From contig NC_058151.1 of the NCBI RefSeq assembly GCF_011075055.1, positions 2,046,001-2,110,000 of the forward strand: 64,000 nt of DNA, in the 5' to 3' direction. Numbering within the stretch: the first letter of the stretch is position 1; each line of letters opens with the position of its first letter. The DNA is from Mangifera indica (lineage: Eukaryota; Streptophyta; Magnoliopsida; Sapindales; Anacardiaceae). Of the stretch, positions 36,162-47,459 are shown piece after piece. The notes under the pieces were generated by a model. That model was not told where the DNA came from and made no database searches. It saw nothing but the letters and a program-made list of their open reading frames with translations. A program made the position numbers and the translations under genes.

Positions 36162-37847
36162 CTCTTCAAATATTGAGATTGTTTTGTATAATTTATCTCC
36201 TGTCTTCCTCTTTGGTATCTCTATCTCATTTCTCGTCTATGATTTTAAGTAAAGATAAAGGTGCCAAGGAATTGTTTTGGATTCTCAGTTTGTGAACTAG
36301 TAATATTTTGCATCTTTTGCCTTATACCTTAACTCTAGACTATTCTGTTAAAGCTGGAAGGGTCGGGTGGCAGACAGCTCGGAGTCAGCTATTTGGCCCA
36401 TAAGTTGGCCTATATTCAAGTAGTTCATATTACTTTGAGGCCGCTTGAAATTGATGAACATGTGTTGATCGCTTCGATTTTCATTTATTGGGGTTCAGTT
36501 CTATGCAGTAAATTTTCTAAATGAGTATTATAACCTATAACATGCAAGCTCTTTGAGATGTTTAGTGCCCAAATTAAAATCCTTCAAATATCAAGGATTT
36601 AATGCTTGTGTTTGAGAATTAGGCTTATACTCTGTAGGATTTTTTTACCAAATCATGTACTTCTAGCATCTTTTTTCATGTAGGCGATATTTTCAATCTC
36701 TAATTGGTAACTCTTTATTTCAAATCCACAAATTCTGTTGAACTGTTTTTCCCCTGACAGGAATCTGATTATTACTCATTTGCAATGAAATATGTTAATG
36801 CAGAGTATTAGGGTAGTATTGTATTAAGTGAGTCAACTAAGGTTCTTAAGGAGAGAATTGCATAAGGGGAAGTAGCACTGTTCCTTGTGTTGAAACTTAA
36901 GATCTATTTCAGGAGGATTTCTGAATGAGTTTGACAACAATAAGTTTTCAGGTTTCTTCAAGACAAGTACTTGTTATCATCTTAATTATTGTTGTAAAAT
37001 TTGAGCCTGACTTCATATGCTTCAATCACTTGACAAATGAAGTTTTAATGCATTTGATTGGTATTTCTCCCTCACCCCTAACTTGTCTGTCTACCTTCAA
37101 CAACTGCAGCTTTTGATTCTTCACTAGCTCTTCTTGTGAGGCAACTCTTTTAGTTTGCAGGTCTTTAAATGTTGATGGTGCTCTTATAGGTGAAATTCCT
37201 GTAGTTATGCAGTTTATAGGACTTCAGTATGTTTAAATACTTATCGCTATGGTGCTTCTAATTCTTCTAATACTTATTGCAATGTGTTGTCCCTTGTCTC
37301 TATGGAACTCTCATTAAAAGTTGTCTACTGCTAGTCCTGGCAGTATCTAGTTTTTCTTATTGTTTATTTTTTTTTCCCAATTCGTATATTTATTCGTGAA
37401 GAGTCGCATATACAGTTAATTTCGTTTGATATGCAGGTTCTCTGAACACCTGACTTTTGAAATTGCAAGGCAGCTCACGAAGTTAAAGAACGTGAGTTTC
37501 TTAAGATATCTATTGCACATTGAATGTGCCTGCATATTCATAAAACTGTATAGGTTTCTGGTCTTTTTTCAACTGACAGGCTCTGGCCAGCTGCCTTCTT
37601 TGTTTGATTCATGAACCAGGATTTTGGCTGCGGCTTACTTTTTCTTGAAGTTTTGTTGCTTTGCATTTTAGGAGCCTAATAGAATGTCTCATTTCATAAA
37701 TCATTCTATGATGAACGTTGTAGAACATGAAAATAAAAAACAGTCTAGCCACTATATATAAGCCGGCTAAGTAACTTGATGCTTTCTGTTAGAAGTTTGA
37801 CAATTATCCTGATGATGGGTACTGTGCTACTCTGCATCAATTATAAA

Positions 37848-38240
37848 TAGAGATAGCAATTCTTCTTGTGAAACCAGGTATTTGGCTTACCCTTCGCTAA
37901 ATAGAGAAGAGATTTCTCAATAAAAACGGGGACGGGGCAAAGATAAAAATAAATTACCTTTCCCTACATATTTCTTAAACTTTTAGATATTGAATTACCC
38001 TTAAAAGTTTTAAATTATTATAAATATATCTTAACATATTTATAAAATTATTTTTCTAGCAAGAATGGGGAGGGGAAACTTTGGAGAATTTTCCCTGCAG
38101 AGATGGGGGAAGAGGAGAGAAATTTTTCCCATGGGAGGGGTCAGGACAGGTTGAGGATGGGAAAAGGTATTCTCTGTGTCTGTGGGGACGAGAACGGAGA
38201 TTAAGGTATTCGGTCTCTACTTACACGGTTGCCATCTCTA
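37848..38240. mobile_element. hAT-type MITE, GGGATGGCAAT family, in an intron
   Basis: Ends TAGAGATAGCAATTC and GGTTGCCATCTCTA are complementary. Interior tracts such as GGGGACGGGG and GGGGAGGGG match the composition of 2604-3146. Flanking 8-mers agree at only 5 of 8 positions. It lies in the second predicted intron of the decayed gene. Confidence 0.7.
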
Positions 38241-38639
38241 CTTGTATATATATAGGGTTTTTCCATATGCGAATATAGTGTGTAATGTCTTTGAAAGCAT
38301 ATATAAAAAGGCATGTACGTTCTGCATGCAGAGATGAAGCTTATAGTAGATTTGTACAGAGATGATTGCTGAGACAGACCAAATTGAACACCAAGAAGGA
38401 AAACAATCCAAGCTACTTAAACCCAAAATCTCTCCGGAGCAATCATTGGTAAAGAAGCCTCAAACACCTTCATTCAGCTCAGAGAAGAAGAATGATGTTA
38501 TTGGCCTGAGTTGGGAAAGCTATATCGTGGGTGGATCAGTCTTTGGTTGCAACTTCACCGCCTTTTCTAGAAGTAAACCAGTTTATTATGGAGTAACTAA
38601 GGAGTCGTTTCGAAGGAGACTTAAGAAGTAAGATCAGTA

Positions 38640-39600
38640 TTCTGCCCATAACAAGTGAAGTTTTTGATGACTAGAAGTTAGTTTACAAAGTAGCTGCCAA
38701 TAGTTATGTACACACTAAATGGTCCGGACCAGTATGTTTTTACTATAATTAAAATGGGTAAGAATTATTTTTGATGAGAAAGTAGAGTGTTCATATGATT
38801 TTCCTTCTAATTCTTTTTCTATTGTTGATTTTGTTGTTTAAATCATGATTATTGTTGTCTTAGTAATTATTCAATCAATAAAGCTATATGCATTCAGTTT
38901 TGAGTACCTAAATGATATATTATCATATGATTGGATGATTTTTAATTAAAAATAAAGTAATATCTAATCACATGATAACGTATCATCTTAGTATTCAAAT
39001 AGGTACACATAACATTGCATGTGGGGGAAGAGTAGTTCATGAGGTATCTCTTGCATTAGAGTAGTTAATGGTAACTGGGAACACAGAAAAGTAATCCTAA
39101 TTATTGCAATTCTGTGAAAAATGACCTGCCTTCTTTTTCACTTGATTTCACTCTATCAAACATATCATCCCACTCTACATATCATTACTAAACATCAAAA
39201 TTTCAAAAAAAGATTAAAACAACTAACTTGTTTGTCAAATTCCAGGGATGCAATTGTCAAAAACAAGGCAAACCTCACACGATGAAGAATGTTATCAAAC
39301 AATGCTACATACCGCATAGTAAGCCTTGGCTCATCTCCGAAACCACCTGTGCGGTCAAAACATTTAAAAACACACAATCACCTCACCTTTCAATAATGAA
39401 AATGCAATTCTGTTAATTTAAGATTAGTATAGAGTTGTTGACTTGCTCATCAGTGACAGTGAGGTTGTATTTTGTCTGTTTAGGGGTCCTCAAGGGAAAA
39501 GACATTCAGATAATTTCTGTAAACATTAGAATAATGATTCAAAATGGGTTGGTTATCAAGGCATATTTGTCTTGATAATATGAAAGTTAATCACAAATGA
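38640..39600. other. Intergenic DNA with one palindromic MITE
   Basis: A good copy of the palindromic MITE family spans about 38880-39015 (AGTTTTGAGTACCTAAATGA; ATCATATGATTGGATGA; CACATGATAACGTATCATC). Nothing else is recognised. Confidence 0.6.
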
Positions 39601-39605
39601 ACAAG

Positions 39606-39677
39606 GGGTCCATAGCTCAGTGGTAGAGCAATTGACTGCAGATCAATAGGTCACCGGTTCGAACCCGGTTGGGCCCT
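39606..39677 (+). tRNA. tRNA-Cys (GCA anticodon)
   Basis: The 72-nt sequence folds as a cloverleaf. The acceptor stem is GGGTCCA with TGGGCCC and discriminator T. The D arm carries GCTCAGTGGTAGAGC, the anticodon stem TTGAC and loop CTGCAGA give anticodon GCA, and the T arm is CCGGTTCGAACCCGG. A-box and B-box pol III promoters are intact. There is no intron. A short TTT follows. It is consistent with a functional nuclear plant tRNA-Cys gene. Confidence 0.95.
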
Positions 39678-40094
39678 TTAGTTTGTATATAAATTTATTT
39701 TTCCATACTAACAATGAATATTGCAATTTAAAAAAAATTTAAGTGATAAATTAATTTTTAAGTTGGTAAAATAAATGTATTTTGGTTATATTTTTTAGGT
39801 GTAATCTGGTATTAAATTTATAATATATATTTTTGTAAATTGGCAAAAATAACTTTTGACCGTTTAAACAAACATTTGAATTTTAATAATGTTGAAAAAA
39901 CTGATTTTTTTAATTTATAGAATGTGTAAATGTCATCAGATAAACTGAGGGTGGGAAAGAGTAGGTAGTTACAATTTATTTAGATTTTACCGTCTTTAGT
40001 ATTATTCTGACCTAATCGTATTATTTGAAGTATGATATAACTAAGATCGTATATGACTAATTTGTAATGAATGAAAGTCATGAATGACTTATAA

Positions 40095-40235
40095 TATATA
40101 TCAATTTGGGTATTTATAAGATTTATCATTATATGATTAAATATTATTTTATCATTAATTTAAAATCAATTAACTACATAATAACACATAATTATTAGAA
40201 CTCAAATTGATATTTCTCGTAAGTGTATATAGCTT
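40095..40235. mobile_element. Palindromic MITE, degraded copy
   Basis: ATATCAATTTGGGTATTTAT at the left is complementary to the AACTCAAATTGATATTTC region at the right, with the TCATTATATGATTAAATATT core between. Confidence 0.6.
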
Positions 40236-40259
40236 TATTTAAAGTGAAAACCACGGTTG

Positions 40260-41360
40260 CATAGAGGTAGCTAACAAAGAGATTGAAGGGCTTTTGTGGG
40301 TTACAATTTTGATATGCACTCATTCGAGGCTTGGTAGCGTACATAGCCAAGGCACAAGCATTTGCTAAGAGACTTTGTTGGCTACAATCTGGTGTGCACT
40401 AATTTGAGGCTTGGCAACATAGACCAGGCACAAGCATTAGTAGTGATTATTCCCTTCAATTTTAACATCTTTTCACATCCATGGTGACATGAAAGTTGAA
40501 ATGGCTTTCGTGGGCTACAATTTGGGCATCCACTTATTTCAGGTTTGGTAGCATGGACCAGGCACTAACTTTAGGTAATTTTGTGGGCTACAATTTGGGT
40601 ACGCACTCGTTTGATGAGGCTTGGTAAGATAGACCAGGCATCAGCATTAGTAGTGATTTTTTTTTTTTTTTAAACAAGTAAATCTTACTTGAGTAAGATC
40701 ATTTATTTGGGATAGATTCAATTAAGATTGAATTGAAAGAGAGTTTTACTTGAACAAACTCGAAATTGAATTCGAACTAAAATATTTTTTAAAATCAATC
40801 ACAAGCTTAAACCCATGTTTAACATATATGAGCCTGAGCTTGTGTTTAAATATATTAAAAAAATTTTTGGACGATGTCTTACAGTCACAAGAGAACTAAA
40901 TTCGAGTGAACGAGTTCAATGAGTCTGAGTTAAGTTCAGCATATTTATACAAACACTCGATCCATGTAGTGAGCTGAACACAAACAAACTATTCTCCAAG
41001 CTTAGTGAGCCCGAGCTAAACATCTTGAAGACAAGCTGAAAATGAGTTTCACCCTATTTGGATTTGATTCGGTTCGAATTTAATCATAGATTTGATCATA
41101 CCAAATAAATGAAATATTAAATTTAGTAATTAATTCAATAATCACTATACTAAATAAATCAACAATTTAATTTTAAAATATAATTAGAAACGTGGACCCA
41201 TGTTTTTATGTTGGACGTCACACCAAGTAGTGATTATTGCTTTCAATTTTAACGTTGACAGGAAAGTTGAAAGGGCTTTTGTGGGCTACAATTTGGGCAT
41301 GCACTCATTTGAGGCTTGATAGCATTGACGAGACACTAGCATTACTAGTGACTATCCATG
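40260..41360. repeat. Degenerate repeats of a GGGCTACAATTTGGGCATGC-type unit
   Basis: At least five diverged copies occur near 40300, 40380, 40510, 40585 and 41280. The shared order is a GGGCTACAATTTGGG-type start, then CACTCATTTGAGGCTTGGTAG, then AGACCAGGCAC and AGCATTAGTAGTGATT. The array is interrupted at about 40660-41225 by unrelated DNA. No coding frame persists. Confidence 0.7.
40735..41045. mobile_element. Transposon relic related to 58850-59275
   Basis: GAGCCTGAGCTTG, AATATATTAAAAAAATTTTT and CAAGAGAACTAAATTC stretches match the reverse complement of 58880-59130. It interrupts the repeat block around it. The class is uncertain; the composition resembles GAGCTCG-type hAT elements. 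Confidence 0.55.
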
Positions 41361-41569
41361 GTGAAATATTGATGTCTCCTCATTCTCTTTCAGTCATTTC
41401 GTCGTGTGAACTCAAACAAGAAGTTAATTAGCAGTATAAGGGTGAGCCTGAAGAAGCTAAATTGAACATTGTTAATGGAAATTGGGATCTAACATGCAGA
41501 GACTGCAATGACCATATTACTCTTGTTATTTGACATAACCAGTCACTCAAAGATTGCAACCACGACGAT

Positions 41570-41821
41570 GTCAAACGGCGTAAACTCTTTCTTCAAATCT
41601 TTGCTGGTATCCTCATTTTCATTTTTATTGCCTTATCACCATTCTCCTCACTTGGGTCACTCTCCACCTCACCAAACCAAAATTCATCCTCTAAGTTGCC
41701 ACCAATTTACGCCTTCCATGTCTCCTCAGCTAACTTTATTACCTTCACTTTCTAAGTCGCCATCTCTTCGGTAATCCAACGACAAATTGGTGTTTCTTTA
41801 AACACCCAAAGTCACCCTTAA
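41570..41821 (+). pseudogene. Decayed NDR1/HIN1-like (LEA_2 type) gene fragment
   Basis: The plus-strand frame from 41570 reads VKRRKLFLQIFAGILIFIF, a basic residue cluster followed by a membrane segment, then a proline/serine-rich linker, PPIYAFHVSSANF, an in-frame TAA at 41753, then VAISS and IGVSLN to another stop at 41819. A basic cluster, one membrane helix and a tyrosine-AF(N/H)VS strand in this order are typical of the start of NHL proteins. The fragment stops well short of the usual 200 or so residues and no intact start is found upstream, where TGA lies in frame. Confidence 0.42.
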
Positions 41822-41829
41822 AGTCTGTC

Positions 41830-43746
41830 TAGATGTCATTTTGTCAAACACCCAAAATCACTTTATAAGAATTCAAATATCATTATTAGAAATTGAACTT
41901 GGACTTTCATCTTTTGTAAAGCATTGAAAAGTCACCAGTGGGTCTAGGGTTTAGGGTTAGTATAGTTTTTTCAGTACTAACTGAAACCTACACTGATTCA
42001 AAATTTATATAGTCTTCACCTTATTCCTATTGTCATCAGAGCTCCTAACATAAGAACTTCTAACATAGTAATAACACCTACGGTTAATAATTCCTACTCC
42101 TAACATAATAATAAAACTTCATTTAATTAAATTAATTAAACAAGTACTTAAGTAGTTTAAATAAAAGACTCTACTAATGACTATTTAGTTTCTCAATAAA
42201 CTTCTAACATAAAGTAAGTGGAATTGGTCAACTTGGTGAAGTTTTGGAAGAAAATAATAAAAAGTAGATTGGAATGGAGTGACAAAGAGGGAAAAACAAA
42301 AAGACCCTACAAGCATCGAATCCAGGAAACATATTGACGTAAATGGATGGCGATCTCGTCAAGAGATAATGCTCCTGCCAGTAATTGTTTGTGGATGTGA
42401 TTCCATCTTGGTTAGGTTTCACATTAACTCCCAACACGTCACATGATCAGCATGCTCCTGTTTATTTACACTTCCATGCCAATGCCTTCTTTCATCACCA
42501 TCTTCATCATCATCCTGATGGTGCTTCATGGTGGGTTTCCTTTTGTTTTTAACCTAGCCACACATTTGATGACAAACTATTAAGCCGTGGATTATTCTCT
42601 CGCACAGTCCAGTCACTATGCAACACATTTTCATGGTGGTGACAAGGCTCTTTTCACCTTTTTTCTCACTTTAATTTCTTTGAAAGCAATACGTTGAAAC
42701 ACATTGCACAAAAAGCTTCTTTGTGGGCTACGTTGCACGCGTGAAAATAGAAATATTCAAACGTATTTTTTTATGGGAAACGAAAGTTTTTTTTTAATAA
42801 ACATCAAATTTTATAAAAAAAATACAATGACCAACATTTCTTTAAAAATTTGAAAAATATAACTTTTTAATAATAAGATATATATTAAATCAACTTAGTT
42901 TATCAATCGATAACTAGATAAATATTGTATATCAAACCTAATAAAGAAGATTTTTTTAGCATTCGCCAACATTTGAGAAATTCGAAAACGGAGAGGAGAT
43001 GAGTATTAACATGCTAAAGATGAGAAAAACTTCAAATGTTAAAGAGGAGAGGAAACAAAATTAAAGTTTAAGGTTTGAAAATGTGAAAGAGAAAATGGAT
43101 CATTAAATTTATTTTTAATCAATTAAGAAATAAAGAAAGGAAACACGTTTTGAATTTTTTTATATTTCTGAAATGTCCCTAAATCGTTTTGTACTAGTTT
43201 CAAGGTGTATATCTATGCTTCCTAGTTTGTGGGTATAATTTGTTGTTTGGTTGCAACTCTTAATGGCATTAACATCATGTAAAGTACACAAATTAATTAA
43301 TTAGAGTCTTGTAAAGAACGTAATTATCCGGATATAAAGATAAGATGATGATAATTTAAAGAAAGAATAGAACTATAATTTTATAAATAAGGTCATTTTC
43401 TGTAATGGACAAAGTGCTGAGTTTTTTCCTAGCACCATTAGTTGTTTGATGGGAACTCTTACCTGCCATAATTAGAACCAAAATAATAACTCTCTCTTTA
43501 ACTTCTCTCCTTATTACTAACCTACCCATGTGCGTAAATGCTGAGGCTTCAACTTTAAATCCTTCAGTTTCAATCTTTGCTTTAAGAAATTAGAAAAGAG
43601 ATCTGGAGAATTCCATATACAAATGAAAGTGGTTTCTTTCAGACGAAAAAAGGTGTTCCCACTCAAATTTCCATCTATTTTCTGCCTTTATTAAAGTTGA
43701 ATTATTTTGATTATATACAAGCAAGTATAATGTGTGTGTGTGTGTG

Positions 43747-43784
<38 letters not shown>

Positions 43785-45300
43785 AACACCTATTGGCTTT
43801 GGTTGAGAAAATTCTTACTAGACTTGATTGTTTGTGTTACTTGATCGGGGTTTTATCATGTCAATTCGAATTTTAAGTTAAAAACATTTAATCTTAACCT
43901 AACCGTTATTAGAATTATATTAAAATTTTCAAATTCTAAATTCGATCTAAATTATATTCAAATTGATCTGACACAACTCAAATTATCTTAAAATTATCCA
44001 TTGTTTTCACTGTCATGAGTGTGTTTAGCTTTTTAATTTCTTTTTCAAATTATCTCAATTTATACTATTAAGTAAACAAACAATATAATATTCTACCTTG
44101 TTTACAAAGGCCCAAAAATAAAATCCAACAGTAATTAGAGTAAACACAACTATATAGAGATATAACTATATACAATATATAAGGATTTACAATAAAGTGA
44201 CAAATGTTTTCCTCGTGAGTTGTAAGCTTAAGTTAGTTTTATGGTGATGAAGATGATCAATACATGAAATCTTGGGAAGATGTCATGTTATAGTTTAAAT
44301 CAAGGTTTTGAAGTTGTTCCATTAGTTGCAATCTTTTTTTTATTTTGAAGAAATCAAGACGAGTGCATAATTTTACATGAGCGGAAGTCATCGTTGATGT
44401 TTAACTAGTTATTTTTATTAGGCAATTGCTTTTACTCTAGTAGAATTAACCACTCATATTGATTTCTTCAAAGAAAGATTATCACAACTAATGGAACAAC
44501 TCCACAACGTTGATCTAAACTATGACTTTCCAAGATTTCATTTATCAACCATGCTCACCACTATGAACTAATAAAAAATGATAACTTGGGAGGAAAAATG
44601 TTTGTCACTTTGATAAATCTTTATATGTTACATATAGTTATATCTTCATGTAGTCATGTTTACTCTAATTATTTTTTGTTTTCATTTTAAATTTTATTTT
44701 ATTTTTAAATAGTGAGAATGAAATTTAACTAATTATTGACCGTAGGGTCTTAGTATGACATCTTTCGAGTCATTGTAAACAAGGCAAAATATTATGTTTT
44801 GCGTTTTATTAATATTAAACTAAGGTAATTTGAGAAAAAAAAATTAAATACTAAATACACTCGTAACAGTGGAAACCAATGATTTTTTATCAATTTTGAA
44901 TTGTATGAGATCAAACTAAATATAGTTCATATCAAATTAGAACTAGAAAATTTTGAAAATGATTCAATTTCAGGTCATGTTAAAATTGAATTTTTGACCC
45001 AAAACCCACACTAATATAACTTGATAACATAAAGTGTCAAGTCTAACTCGAGATAATTAACATATGAAGCCATTAATGTCCTCTTGCATATGGTACCATT
45101 TAAGAACAACATATCACCACAAATTTTCACTCTGCATGATAAAAATCAAGAGACCTAGAAAAAATTTTTCTATAGTGAATATGAATAAAAATCCCCTACT
45201 AAAAAATAAGTTTTACCTTTGAAGACGCTAAAATCTGAATGGAGATATTATAGTAATCTCATAGAACGAAGGGAATATTTGAGGCTGTCTAACTTGGAAC
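41830..45300. other. Intergenic DNA
   Basis: No gene is supported. It contains a histidine-rich but short plus-strand frame near 42450-42555, a promoter-like pyrimidine-rich stretch near 43480-43520, and the compound microsatellite at 43731-43784. The segments 44230-44310 and 44460-44560 (GTTATAGTTTAAATC; GATCTAAACTATGACTT) form a loose inverted pair. Confidence 0.45.
43731..43784. repeat. (TG)n(TC)n(TA)n compound microsatellite
   Basis: Three consecutive dinucleotide arrays: TG to 43747, TC to 43763, then TA. Confidence 0.95.
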
Positions 45301-45383
45301 CACAGCAAGTGCGTGAACACATGACGTGCGTAACAGGCTATAGCCAGCCAAAAACAGCCCACCTTTCTTCTATCTCTTGTCTC

Positions 45384-45390
45384 TATAAAT
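45384..45390 (+). promoter_or_regulatory. Probable TATA box for the MIR393 transcript
   Basis: TATAAAT preceded by a pyrimidine stretch (TTGTCTC), 158 bases before the mature miRNA. A second TATAAA at 45497 is too close to the hairpin to serve easily. Confidence 0.5.
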
Positions 45391-45529
45391 CAACAAACTT
45401 GCTGCCCACCCACTTCCTCAAACTTTCCCCTCTTCAAACTAAACCTCTCTTTTAATTATAAATCAACAAAATTCTACACAAATCAACTGAATTCTCTATA
45501 AATCTTTGCTTTTATTTAAGGTTTTAGTG

Positions 45530-45662
45530 CAGGTGGAGAGTTCCAAAGGGATCGCATTGATCTAATGCACTTACTTTGGAGGTATGCAGGAAAATATATA
45601 GATTATGTTAATTTGTTTATCGATTATTAGATCATGCGATCCCTTAGGAATTCCCCATCAAT
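45530..45662 (+). ncRNA. MIR393: MIR393 precursor
   Basis: The 5' arm contains TCCAAAGGGATCGCATTGAT followed by CT (45542-45563), identical to the conserved plant miR393 sequence. The 3' arm contains ATCATGCGATCCCTTAGGAA then T (45631-45651), the usual miR393 star strand, which pairs with it with few mismatches and a loop of about 67 nt. Stem pairing continues outward (GGAGAGTTCC with GGAATTCCCC). In plants miR393 guides cleavage of TIR1/AFB auxin receptor F-box mRNAs and also seeds secondary siRNAs from them. The upstream TATA box and unbroken stem suggest an active gene. Ends of the primary transcript cannot be read. Confidence 0.95.
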
Positions 45663-45823
45663 AGCTCTAAATTCATGTCTTCTCATCTCTTCCAGGTATG
45701 CCTTTCAGATTTATTTTTTCCCATTAAAAAAATTGCCCGGAATATATATGTATCGTATATACTTCTTTCTCCTGTGAAATATATATGTCTGATATAATCA
45801 GAATTGAACATATATATATATAC

Positions 45824-45868
<45 letters not shown>

Positions 45869-46315
45869 TAGATAGATATTACCACGAGTAATATGCTTAG
45901 CATGTAGATGTAGCTGATTTTTATGGAAGATTGATACTATAGTCTGTTGAGAAAGAGAAATATTCTTTCTTGCCTTCTGAATCTATGCTTGAAAATTTTG
46001 CATTATCCTTTGATGTTTTATTACCAGATAGCTATCCTTTTAAGTCAATGAATCCGCTGCTTTTGAGCCACTAAGTACGTTGGTTCACATTCTAATAGAT
46101 AAGATTCTAGTTATTAAAATAATTCCCACTTCTCCTTTCATATACATGCCTGGTAAAATGATGTAAATGGTTTATAAATCACATCAAGATTTATCCTCTT
46201 TTTTCCCAGTTTTATATTTTGAAATCTGAGAATTGGTTTGTTAAAAATAGAGTATTTAAGAATGATTTGCCGTCTGAAACCATTGGCCAACTATAGGGCT
46301 TTATGTTAAACTTTA
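45663..46315. other. Downstream region of MIR393
   Basis: Probably includes the rest of the primary transcript. It contains the GA/GATA microsatellite and no coding frame. Confidence 0.5.
45829..45878. repeat. (GA)n(GATA)n microsatellite
   Basis: About 35 bp of GA repeats running into four GATA units. Confidence 0.95.
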
Positions 46316-46323
46316 TTCAGAAC

Positions 46324-47450
46324 CAAGGATTTAAAAACCGGACCGGACCGGCCGATCGGACCGGTTGATCCGTGAACCGATACTGTAGCCGAGTACTATT
46401 GAAGGCAGAACCGGTATAAGGTTGAAATCGGATTGAACCGCGGTTGAACCTCCGATTCGAACCTAAACCGCGGTCCAAACCGGTCTAGGCGGTTCCACAA
46501 AACCCAACTGCAAAACCTCAAATTATCGTGAGAGAGGAACAACAACGTGGTGGACGACGAGTATCAAAGATCGAAGGATGATGGTCAGGCGACTGTGGTG
46601 GTCGTCGGAGAGGCAACGACGACTGCATAGATGGAGCTGGATGTGGCGTCCAGAAACCAACGATCATCGCAGGAACACAGACTTGCTCTTCCAGCAGCCA
46701 CGACCGGAAGCAAACACAAAAATCATATATTGAAAGAGAATGCAGTTGTGCTTTTAGATTTTATATTTGAATTGGGATAGAAGTTGTATTGGTTTTCGCT
46801 TATGATTGCTGGAGATTGGTAATATTCTGTGGGTGTTTGATTTCAGCATTTTCAGTTGTGGGAGGTTTGTGGTTGTGTGTTTGTTGAATATCATGTGAAG
46901 ATTTGCCCACCTTGTGTTTGATTTTTTGCCTGACTAAGGTGTGTTTTGTTTGGTTGGTGAATCATGCAGAGATACTTGCTTTATCATAACTTACAATTAT
47001 CTACTTTACATGGATGGATAAAATAATATTAAATTATATAATAATATATATAAATATGTATAAAATTATATATACAAAATAAGAACATATAATATTATTC
47101 ATATTGGATATAATTGTTTTCTATGGTAAGATATATGTTGTAACAATTAATAATGTATGTGTTTATAGAATTGGATTTGTTTAATGCATATATTTTGTTT
47201 TGATGTAAAGTTAATTGTTATTACTTATTACATTTATGTTTAATAATACATATATTTTGTTAATTGTGAAAACTGAAAAGTATGCATAGTATAAAATTTA
47301 ATGTGTCAAATATATGTAATTACTAATTAGACATAATTTTTTATGTTTTTACATAAAACTGTAATTCCGGTCTAATCGACCGGTCCAATCGGTCCGACCG
47401 AAACCGGTACTTAAAACGGTTTTTATTCCGGTCCGGTTATGAAAACCTTG
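46324..47450. mobile_element. Non-autonomous hAT element, 1127 bp
   Basis: It is flanked by perfect 8-bp duplications TTCAGAAC at 46316-46323 and 47451-47458. Ends CAAGGATTTAAAAACCGGAC and GTCCGGTTATGAAAACCTTG are complementary with small differences. Subterminal regions are dense in ACCGG and CGGT motifs. The interior at about 46520-46720 is GC-rich and unlike the AT-rich remainder, and may be captured host sequence. No transposase is encoded. Confidence 0.9.
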
Positions 47451-47459
47451 TTCAGAACA

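Larger units (their letters stand above)
35944..38631 (+). pseudogene. Decayed three-exon gene, family not recognised
   Basis: Three blocks behave as exons. Exon 1 (35944-36105) encodes MEEPKSC... to RLIARQLRPHIIQ and ends at a GT. Exon 2 (37437-37491, after GCAG, before GTGAGT) continues in phase as VL, stop, TPDF, stop, NCKAAHEVKE. Exon 3 (38332-38631, after GCAG) continues QMKLIVDLYRD, then needs a frameshift near 38360 to enter an open 89-codon frame (MIAETDQIEHQEG... to FRRRLKK, stop). The two TGA codons, at 37443 and 37458, sit where CGA (Arg) would fit, as expected from C-to-T decay. Phase agreement across both introns supports the model. An alternative frame of exon 2 is open but does not join exon 3. 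No function is assigned. Confidence 0.5.

Noticed and set aside
37426..37614. Open frame FSEHLTFEIARQLTKLKN as the true second exon frame
   Set aside because: It does not join exon 1 with a clean donor and runs into a stop at once in exon 3; the frame with two TGA codons is phase-consistent across both introns.
42450..42555. Histidine-rich plus-strand stretch (HANAFFHHHLHHHP)
   Set aside because: Short, without start context, splice evidence or a family I recognise; CAT/CAC-rich low complexity is sufficient explanation.
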